Assembly (NCBI GenBank): GCA_020047775.1
Contig: JAIFNK010000212.1
Coordinates: 1-13,390 of the forward strand
Source of the DNA: Akkermansia sp.
GTDB taxonomy: Bacteria > Verrucomicrobiota > Verrucomicrobiia > Verrucomicrobiales > Akkermansiaceae
Direction: 5' to 3'
Length of the DNA: 13,390 nucleotides
A program made the translations under genes and the position numbers. How positions within the stretch are numbered: position 1 is the first letter of the stretch; every line of letters begins with the position of its first letter. The notes beneath the pieces were generated by a model, which saw nothing but the letters and a program-made list of their open reading frames with translations, was not told the origin of the DNA and made no database searches. Shown here piece after piece: positions 7,017 through 13,390 of this stretch.

Positions 7017-7613
7017 ATGAAACCATCGCTTAAGCTTTCAATCACCGTCCTTGTCCTGACGGCTCCCGGAGTCCTTTCCCAAGTCGATGCGAACGACGAG
7101 CAAATGATATTTATTCCCTGGACCAGTGGGACTTGGAAATCCGAGTGGCCGGGTGTGGAGCAACGCACCTATTTCTATCAGTGGTCGCATGATCTCGTGA
7201 CCTGGCATTATGCGCCCTACATGGCTTGCGGAACCGGCGGACACGAATTCTTCATGGAGTCCAGTCCGAACAAGCTGTTCGTCCGGCTTCATCGTCACGA
7301 TGATCCTTCGGTGACAACGCTTCAACAGGCGAAAGACGCGGATTTTGACGGCGACGGTCTTTCCAACTGGAGCGAGGTTTTTTCCCAAGGCACGCTTCCC
7401 TTAGGTTGGGACACGGATGGCGATTTGATTCCGGACGGTCTTGAAGTTCTGCTGGGCACTTCACCTCTGATCAACTCCGCCGCAGGTCATGATGACGGTG
7501 ACGGGATGAACAACGCGGAGGAATACCTCGTCGGACGAGATCCGGCTCTTGCCGATCCGGTTGCCGACGCTTCCGCCCGCCAGCTCGATGTTTTCAATCT
7601 CAGTCCCTTCTGA
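7017..7613 (+). CDS. Secreted protein with thrombospondin type 3-like calcium-binding repeats
   Basis: This 198-residue protein has a Sec-type signal peptide (MKPSLKLSITVLVLTAPGVLS, cleavage likely around 21-25) and is probably exported. The first half contains an aromatic-rich stretch, RTYFYQWSHDLVTWHYAPY (50-68), and ends in FVRLHRHDD. Three Asp-rich, EF-loop-like motifs follow: DADFDGDGLSNWSE (107-120), DTDGDLIPDGLE (132-143) and DDGDGMNNAEEYLVGRDP (159-176). These match thrombospondin type 3 repeats, which bind calcium and are common in surface proteins of this bacterial group. The stop (7611-7613) is 3 bases before the ATG of the RHS gene, so translation is probably coupled and the two products are likely made together. 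It may act beside the RHS protein outside the cytoplasm, as a stabiliser or attachment partner; this is inferred from the spacing, not from a known family function. Confidence 0.8.
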   Translation: MKPSLKLSITVLVLTAPGVLSQVDANDEQMIFIPWTSGTWKSEWPGVEQRTYFYQWSHDLVTWHYAPYMACGTGGHEFFMESSPNKLFVRLHRHDDPSVTTLQQAKDADFDGDGLSNWSEVFSQGTLPLGWDTDGDLIPDGLEVLLGTSPLINSAAGHDDGDGMNNAEEYLVGRDPALADPVADASARQLDVFNLSPF

Positions 7614-7616
7614 TCC

Positions 7617-10600
7617 ATGCGCCTTTCAACGATTTGCCTGCCTTTTCTTGGAGCATTGCTCTTCACCGGAGAAGTTGCCGCCCAATGCACCACTTGCGAC
7701 GGCAAGGTGGAAGTTACATTCCGGGGGGCGATGTGCGCTGAGGGAACCTTCAACGTCCAACTCCACGACAAAACCATCGGGCCTGTTACAGGCCAAGGAT
7801 GCAATCTCTACTCTCCTTCCCCGGACGGGAAAGTAAAACTAAAGCCGGATGTGCCTTACACCATGATGATGAGTGGTTCAAACGTCTCCACCGTCCACAT
7901 GGAAATCGATGCTCCTGAGTGCTTTGAAGTCTACATCAACGGTGAGGAAATTTCCACTGTTGATGAAATCGGTCTGGGTTGCGAAGCGTATACAGGCGCA
8001 TGGACGGTAGTATTGAAATCCGCAACATCCGGCAGTTCTGGTTCTGCGGGTGACGGCGACGTATCGGAAGGTTCAGCCTCCGGAGGATTGGGCGGAAGTT
8101 TTTCTTTGGGTGGTTCCTCCAATGGTTCGGCGGGAGAGATTTCATTTTCGTCGGGGACCATTTCTCCGGATCTTTTCACTGCCGGTGCGCTGAATTACGT
8201 GAGCTTGTCCTTGGATGTTGAGGTGATCAGGGATTCGGGAACCAATGCTTTGCGCCAGATTAAGGCTCCGGAGACTCTGGCGGATATCGTGACGATCAGC
8301 GCCACGACGTATGAAATCAGGTTTTATCCGATTTCACAGGTTGGAGCGAAAGTTTCGGGGCTTTATCAAACAAGTGGAACAGCGTCCAAAATCTGGAGAA
8401 TCTCAAGTCCACAGAATTCCGCGTCCATTCCTGAAATCAAGGTTACTGAAATTCAGGGCGCTGTATCCAAGGAGCAGGTTTTCAGCGCGAGTGGCGGAAC
8501 ATGGCTTTCGACGATAGCGGGCCTGCGTTCCGAAAGCCGCGTGGAAACCACGCTGGGCAATGGCGACAAGCAAATCGAAACAACGGTGGTCCATCCGACC
8601 ACGAGCTTGGTTGTTTCGCAAGTCCGGGATGTCTATCACGCGTTCCCCTGGGGAACCGAGAAAATATGTTCTATCCAAGACCCAGACGGAGACTCGCTGA
8701 CCACCACTTGGGCGTTTCATGAAGATTCGGGAGATGCAGCCAACTATGGACATTTGAAATGGATCATTCAGCCGGATGGATCGTGGGAGCGTTACTCCTA
8801 CTATGGTGCCGGGGGACGATCTGGAAAAATCGAATATGCTTTTCGCCCTTGGAAGAACCTTCCCGCATCACCGGCGTATGCGACGCCAGCGAATTGCCAC
8901 TTGACGACCTACGACTACTCTTCGGTTGGCTACAGCTATTTCCAAACTGAGATTTCATCGGAGGAAAGGCGCATACTCGGCACGGTAGTCGAGGAGAAAT
9001 ACAACTGGCTTTACATGGATGATCTTTCATCATGGGATTTTCCGATTTATCAGGACTATCCAGATATGGAGTATCTGCCAATTGTCGTCCGTTACGAGGG
9101 CACATATTACGAGAGGCAAATCGCAACCCTGGCAAACACTTCAGATGTCCCGGATTACTTAAAAGGGCGGCTCGCTTATATTCAGGAGCCAGATGGTCGT
9201 CAAGAGATCCATACCTACGAGTTGGGGACTTACACCGTTTCCACGGATTCCTTCACTCCGTCGTCGTCAGGCGTTTATTTGAGGGAGTCTGTCACACAGG
9301 CAACCCAAACCGATCCATACGGCATGGAGGGAAAAACTCTTCGGACAGTGAGGATCATGTCACCGGGAGGGAATCTTCTGAAAGAGGAATCGCAGGTGAA
9401 AACCGCCTCGGGTTTCGCCTCGCTCGGTTCCATCCTGCAGAGTTATGATACGCAGGGACGACTGAAGCAAACAAACGCCAAAAATGGCGGCAACCTGCGG
9501 ACGACGTATGATGCAGTCTGGATCAATGGCAGGCTTTCGTCTGAGACAGATGAACAAGGCATCGTCACCACCTTCGATATTTATGATGCGGAGGACCGCG
9601 TGACTCAAGAGACGCGCGCCGGGGTCGTCACCACCCGCGTCTATGATCCGATGGGGCGGCTCACTTCCTCCACCCGCAGCGCGGGCAGTCTGAGCCTATC
9701 GACAGCTACCGGCTACGATGCTTCAGGCCGGGTGACTTCCGAAACTCGCGAGGACGGACTTGTCACAAACACAATTTATGCAAGCGGCGGGCGTATCGTC
9801 ACCCGCACCCGTCCCGATACCGCCACGGAAATCACCACCCGCTACCTGGATGGACAGACATACTCTATCACTGGCACCGGCGTCGTCGCGCGTTATTTTG
9901 ATTATGGGACCGATGCCAACGGCCTGTGGTCCAAGGAATCCATCGCTGCGGAGAATTCACTCCGTTATTCCACGAGCTGGCGCAACCGCAATGGCGATAC
10001 GTGGCGCACCGCCACAAACAGTCCATCCGGCCTGATCGTCTCTCAGACCGGATTTGATCCTTACACCCTGCGATTGACTTCGCGAACAGTTCCCGGTGAG
10101 GTCCCGGTCCTGTTTGCTTATGATGCCGATACCGGAGCGCTGACCCGGCAGGCGAGGGACTTGAACGGAAACAGTGTAATTGATCTGGCCGGACCCGATT
10201 CGATAGAGGAAACCCGAACCTCATACGTTGAGGAGAGCGGCAGTTGGTTCAAGGAAACCGCAAACTTCATCTATCGGACGGATGACAGTCCGTCCGCCAC
10301 CATGGTTTCCACGAACCGCGAGCAACTCACCGGACTCGGCGCCGGAATCGCATCCGTTGCGGAATCCATCGACTCCCAAGGCCACGTCTCCACCCGCACC
10401 ACCGCCATTAACCGCGCCACCCGCACCGTCACCACCACCACGGATGTTCCTGACTCCAATCTGGATGCCATCGAAATCTCCATCGACGGCCTTCCCCATT
10501 CCTCAACCACCCCAACGGTTTCCACTCCGACCCAATACGATCACGATGCCCTCGGCAGGCTTGAAACCGTCACATCGCCTCGCGGCGTTGTCACCACGAC

Positions 10601-13313
10601 GGTCTATCATCCTGTGACCGGTAGAATTACCAGCAGAACCCACGCCGGGAAAACCACTCAATACGCCTATCATCCATCAGGCGGCCCCGGAGCCGGAATG
10701 ATCGCCACCGAAACGCGCCCCGACGCCACCGTCATCCGCACCAGCTACACCCCACGCGGCGAAATCTTCCGCGTCTGGGGCGGCGCCACCTATCCGCTCG
10801 AGTATTCATACAACTCCCACGGCCAGATCGCCACGCTGAAAACCTTCCGCAGTGACGCCGGATGGACCGCAGCCACCTGGCCAGCCAGCCCAGAAACCGC
10901 CGACATCACCACCTGGACCTACCATCCGCAAAGCGGCCAGCTCCATCAGAAAACCGATGCTGCTAACAAATCAGAAACGCTAACCTATCACGCAGCTGGC
11001 AAGCTCCACACCCGCCAGCGCGCCACCGGAAAAACCACCACCTACTCATGGACTAACAGAGGCCAGCCGCAATCCGTCACCTACAGCGATGCCACCTCGG
11101 CGGTATCTCACACCTATGACCGCGCCGGAAGAGTGAAAACCACCCAAGACGCCGCTGGAACGCGCACCTTCACCTACCCTGATTTGTTGATAACCACCGA
11201 GAGCATTGCCGGCGGCATCCTCGCCGGAATATACCGCTCCTCCACCCTCGATACCTATACACGTATCTACCAAAGCACCGCAAGTTCCGGCGCCGCGCAG
11301 CATGCGGTCGCTTACCAATACTCGCCAAACTCGCGCCTTGACCAAGTCGCCACCGGAACCCATTCCGCCACCTACGCCTACCTGACGGATTCGGACCTCA
11401 TCGATACGATCACACTCAAATCAGGCACCACCACCCGCCTCTGCACCACCCGCCACCACGACGTTTCCGACCGCCTTGATGGAGTCACAAACGCTTACGG
11501 CTCTCAAACCCAGGCATTCGGCGTCACCGAGTTCGACCACATGAACCGCCGCAAAAAGATCGTGCGTGAAGACGGCACGCGCTGGAACTACGGCTATAAC
11601 TCAAAAGGAGAAGTCACCTCCGGCCTGCGGGAGAAAACGGCATCGCCTAACACCTCTGTTCCCGGCTGGCAACACGGCTACACCTTCGATGAAATTGGCA
11701 ACCGCCTCACCACCACGACCAACGCCCGCATTTCCACCTACTTTCCCAACGCTCTCAACCAATACGACAGCCGCACCGTCCCCCGCGCCTTCGATGTCAT
11801 CGGCAAGGCGAACGCGGCGGAGTCCGTCACCGTCGATGGTCATCCGGCCACCCGCCTTGACGAATTCTTTTACAAGGAACTCACAGCCGGAACAGGGGCG
11901 GTCCACACGCCTTACACGGTCACCGCATCCGATGTGAACAGCACTACCACCCGTAGCGGCGGAAAATTCCTTCCCGCCACGCCAGAAACGTTCACCTATG
12001 ACTTCGACGGCAACCTCACCTCGGACGGACGCTTCACCTGTACTTGGGACGCGGAAAACCGACTCATTTCGATGGAAACGCATACCTCGGTTCCCTTGGC
12101 TGCTAGGCGCAAACTCACCTTCGCCTACGACAGCATGGGCAGGCGCATTCGCAAAAGCGTCTGGCACGGCGCCAACGGCGGCGTCTGGCAGCTTAGGCAC
12201 CACTTCGATTTCATCCACGAACTCAACGGCTGGAACATCCTCGCCGAGCGTTCCGGCGGCAGTGCGAACAGCTTCATCCGCACCTATGCCTGGGGAACGG
12301 ACCTGAGCGCCACACTAACAGGCGCTGGCGGAGTCGGGGGCCTATTATTCGCCACCCTCCATACCAGCGGCAAGACCTTCGCCTACGGATCAGATTTGAA
12401 CGGTAACGTCACCTTGCTGGTGGACACCGCCACCGGCCATTCGGCTGCCACCTACGACTACGGCCCATTCGGCGAACTGCTCCGCCAAAGCGGAGAATAT
12501 GCAACGCTGAATCCCTACCGCTTCTCCACGAAATACATGGATGATGAAACCGGATGGTCCGACTACGGGCTGAGATATTATGTGTCAGCACTGGGCCGCT
12601 GGCCATCCAAGGATCCGATTGGGGAAGAGGGCGGTATCAATCTCTATGAGTTCGTAGGAAATGATGGCGTGAATCGGTTGGACTATCTAGGATTGCTTAG
12701 GGAATTCTATAACAGTAAAGGTTTCTTTGCTGGATCGGACAGAAGATACATTTTTTGGGGCGAAACCAGCTATATAGAAGGCCCGAATGGAACGGTAGAT
12801 TGGTGTGGGAAGAAATATTGGGAGGTTTGGGAGCATGACGAGAAATATCTTAGTCGGCTGACAGACGGAATTGAAGAGAACTGGGAGCCTAAAATGAAAG
12901 CGTTTTATCTCAAGAATAAAGGGGGCTGGATAGACAGGAGGGTTCCGTTTGCATGGGTATTTTCTTTAGGAAGAGTCCTTGATAACTCGCCCCAAGGTGA
13001 GCCATGGGACTACAAACGAGATTTGGATAGGGAAAAATGGTACGTATTCGACAACAAGGCTTATCGATTCGACTCGATTGGAAATATAACTTGGGGTGCC
13101 ATAATCGACTCTCACGGTTGGCCTGAGACAATTGCATTAGGTGGGGCCGGCGCCCAGCAGTTGCGTGATGATTATAGAAACTGGAAGCTCGGAAATCTTT
13201 CGTTTTGGGACCTTGTTAAAAAGGATCGAAGTGGATTCGGTGATGAAAAGCGGGACGCCGAAGCGATCAAGATTGGGTATGGATGGGATCCTGATGGCTG
13301 GTTTAGCTGGTAA
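7617..13313 (+). CDS. Exported RHS/YD-repeat protein with C-terminal toxin-like tip
   Basis: This is an intact 1898-residue RHS protein. It begins with a signal peptide, MRLSTICLPFLGALLFTGEVAA, then a domain with several Cys (C24, C27, C39 and others). A Gly/Ser-rich linker (about 136-179) and a conserved-looking block with RQIKAPETLADIV and QVGAKVSGLYQTSG follow. YD repeats run from about residue 608 to 1645 (for example YDPMGRLTSS, YDASGRVTSE, YDSMGRRIRKS). The RHS core closes with GRWPSKDPIGEEGGINLYEF and NRLDYLGL (ending at 1693). In known RHS proteins the repeats form a shell enclosing a C-terminal effector that is cut off after this motif. The last 205 residues are a separate tip (own entry). 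GC is patchy: 38% at 9001-9060, 70% at 10381-10440, 40% at 13021-13080. It is last of three tightly spaced genes, followed 21 bases later by a lipoprotein gene. The signal peptide suggests Sec export; a structural or adhesive role remains possible if the tip is inactive. Confidence 0.93.
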   Translation: MRLSTICLPFLGALLFTGEVAAQCTTCDGKVEVTFRGAMCAEGTFNVQLHDKTIGPVTGQGCNLYSPSPDGKVKLKPDVPYTMMMSGSNVSTVHMEIDAPECFEVYINGEEISTVDEIGLGCEAYTGAWTVVLKSATSGSSGSAGDGDVSEGSASGGLGGSFSLGGSSNGSAGEISFSSGTISPDLFTAGALNYVSLSLDVEVIRDSGTNALRQIKAPETLADIVTISATTYEIRFYPISQVGAKVSGLYQTSGTASKIWRISSPQNSASIPEIKVTEIQGAVSKEQVFSASGGTWLSTIAGLRSESRVETTLGNGDKQIETTVVHPTTSLVVSQVRDVYHAFPWGTEKICSIQDPDGDSLTTTWAFHEDSGDAANYGHLKWIIQPDGSWERYSYYGAGGRSGKIEYAFRPWKNLPASPAYATPANCHLTTYDYSSVGYSYFQTEISSEERRILGTVVEEKYNWLYMDDLSSWDFPIYQDYPDMEYLPIVVRYEGTYYERQIATLANTSDVPDYLKGRLAYIQEPDGRQEIHTYELGTYTVSTDSFTPSSSGVYLRESVTQATQTDPYGMEGKTLRTVRIMSPGGNLLKEESQVKTASGFASLGSILQSYDTQGRLKQTNAKNGGNLRTTYDAVWINGRLSSETDEQGIVTTFDIYDAEDRVTQETRAGVVTTRVYDPMGRLTSSTRSAGSLSLSTATGYDASGRVTSETREDGLVTNTIYASGGRIVTRTRPDTATEITTRYLDGQTYSITGTGVVARYFDYGTDANGLWSKESIAAENSLRYSTSWRNRNGDTWRTATNSPSGLIVSQTGFDPYTLRLTSRTVPGEVPVLFAYDADTGALTRQARDLNGNSVIDLAGPDSIEETRTSYVEESGSWFKETANFIYRTDDSPSATMVSTNREQLTGLGAGIASVAESIDSQGHVSTRTTAINRATRTVTTTTDVPDSNLDAIEISIDGLPHSSTTPTVSTPTQYDHDALGRLETVTSPRGVVTTTVYHPVTGRITSRTHAGKTTQYAYHPSGGPGAGMIATETRPDATVIRTSYTPRGEIFRVWGGATYPLEYSYNSHGQIATLKTFRSDAGWTAATWPASPETADITTWTYHPQSGQLHQKTDAANKSETLTYHAAGKLHTRQRATGKTTTYSWTNRGQPQSVTYSDATSAVSHTYDRAGRVKTTQDAAGTRTFTYPDLLITTESIAGGILAGIYRSSTLDTYTRIYQSTASSGAAQHAVAYQYSPNSRLDQVATGTHSATYAYLTDSDLIDTITLKSGTTTRLCTTRHHDVSDRLDGVTNAYGSQTQAFGVTEFDHMNRRKKIVREDGTRWNYGYNSKGEVTSGLREKTASPNTSVPGWQHGYTFDEIGNRLTTTTNARISTYFPNALNQYDSRTVPRAFDVIGKANAAESVTVDGHPATRLDEFFYKELTAGTGAVHTPYTVTASDVNSTTTRSGGKFLPATPETFTYDFDGNLTSDGRFTCTWDAENRLISMETHTSVPLAARRKLTFAYDSMGRRIRKSVWHGANGGVWQLRHHFDFIHELNGWNILAERSGGSANSFIRTYAWGTDLSATLTGAGGVGGLLFATLHTSGKTFAYGSDLNGNVTLLVDTATGHSAATYDYGPFGELLRQSGEYATLNPYRFSTKYMDDETGWSDYGLRYYVSALGRWPSKDPIGEEGGINLYEFVGNDGVNRLDYLGLLREFYNSKGFFAGSDRRYIFWGETSYIEGPNGTVDWCGKKYWEVWEHDEKYLSRLTDGIEENWEPKMKAFYLKNKGGWIDRRVPFAWVFSLGRVLDNSPQGEPWDYKRDLDREKWYVFDNKAYRFDSIGNITWGAIIDSHGWPETIALGGAGAQQLRDDYRNWKLGNLSFWDLVKKDRSGFGDEKRDAEAIKIGYGWDPDGWFSW
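9441..12551 (+). repeat. YD/RHS repeat region within the RHS gene
   Basis: The translated region contains many imperfect repeats of about 20 residues of the type YDxxGRLxxxT: YDTQGRLKQT, YDAEDRVTQET, YDPMGRLTSST, YDASGRVTSET, DHDALGRLETVTS, YDRAGRVKTTQ, YDFDGNLTSDGR and YDSMGRRIRKS. The repetition is at protein level; the DNA copies have diverged and are not obvious tandem repeats. It encodes the beta-strand-rich shell of the RHS protein. The edges given are approximate. Confidence 0.8.
12696..13313 (+). other. Variable C-terminal toxin tip of the RHS protein, resembling polymorphic toxin type 44
   Basis: These codons (residues 1694-1898) follow directly after the end of the RHS core and form a separate domain. 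A stretch with GEPWDYK (1794-1800), YVFDNKAYRFDSIGNITWGA (1809-1828), LGGAGAQQL (1841-1849) and FGDEKRDAEAIKIG (1874-1887) recalls bacterial polymorphic toxin type 44 domains, where I remember a similar order of an NIHYG-like motif, a GAG-like motif and a closing D-x-x-AI-x-x-G. This match is from memory and the enzymatic activity is not known to me. The tip is Trp- and Tyr-rich and its DNA is clearly lower in GC than the core (24 of 60 bases at 13021-13080 against 40 of 60 at 12241-12300). This is as expected when tips are exchanged horizontally behind a conserved core. Confidence 0.6.
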
Positions 13314-13334
13314 TTCTAAGAAAAATAAATATTG

Positions 13335-13390
13335 ATGAAGTATTTACTCTATCTATTTCCTATATTTCTTGTCGGCTGCGGTAGTAAAAG
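13335..13390 (+). CDS. Start of a lipoprotein gene, candidate immunity protein (3' end outside the window)
   Basis: Only the first 18 codons are in the window: MKYLLYLFPIFLVGCGSK. This is a complete lipoprotein signal peptide: a Lys after the start, a hydrophobic core, and the lipobox LVGC with the lipidated Cys at residue 15. The gene begins 21 bases after the RHS stop, on the same strand, in similarly AT-rich DNA. In RHS toxin loci the gene directly after the toxin tip usually encodes its immunity protein. A membrane-anchored lipoprotein would fit protection against a toxin acting in the periplasm or on the envelope. This role rests on position alone, since the mature protein is not visible. 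No Shine-Dalgarno is seen upstream. Confidence 0.6.
   Translation, partial: MKYLLYLFPIFLVGCGSK

Noticed and set aside
1..13390. CRISPR arrays, tRNA or rRNA genes, insertion sequences, integrases, T6SS (VgrG, PAAR) or Tc toxin genes
   Set aside because: None was seen when reading both strands; the only repetition is the protein-level YD repeat of the RHS gene.

Overview
The window looks like chromosome from a Verrucomicrobiota bacterium, probably Luteolibacter-like. This is inferred from protein style: a glutamyl-tRNA synthetase with a shortened insert region, a remnant of the H-X9-DG prepilin-like family, high GC in most genes, weak Shine-Dalgarno sequences, and a Sec-exported RHS protein with small secreted partners. 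No rRNA gene or other marker is present to prove it.

Left part (about 1-5309, all minus strand): four genes read leftward. First in transcription order is the ion-translocating subunit of a Ktr/Trk-type potassium uptake system, then 12 bases later its cytoplasmic NAD-binding RCK regulator. About 60 bases further comes a SAM-dependent methyltransferase of the PKMT-like class (methyltransferase core, regulatory domain, C-terminal winged-helix-like part). After another 57-base gap comes gltX, whose 3' end runs off the window. This is ordinary core-genome content. I see no terminator in the gaps, so all four could be co-transcribed, but only the potassium pair is functionally linked.

Middle (about 5310-6097): a junction zone. 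It holds a possible promoter for the potassium operon, a 68-codon remnant of the C-terminus of a prepilin-like protein, a small Xre-family DNA-binding protein on the minus strand, and an AT-richer stretch with a terminator-like hairpin upstream of the rightward genes. This looks like the edge of an accessory insertion.

Right part (about 6098-13390, all plus strand): a tightly packed cassette. A proline-rich protein of unknown function (299 aa) and a secreted protein with thrombospondin type 3-like calcium-binding repeats (198 aa) precede a 1898-aa RHS/YD-repeat protein with its own signal peptide. The RHS core ends in the usual DPIG...GLNLY-type motif. It is followed by a 205-residue C-terminal tip that resembles polymorphic toxin type 44 and is lower in GC than the core. 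Just 21 bases later a lipoprotein gene begins and runs off the window; it is the positional candidate for the immunity protein. The most interesting reading is a Sec-exported RHS toxin system with dedicated accessory proteins, without the VgrG, PAAR or Tc components usually linked to RHS toxins.
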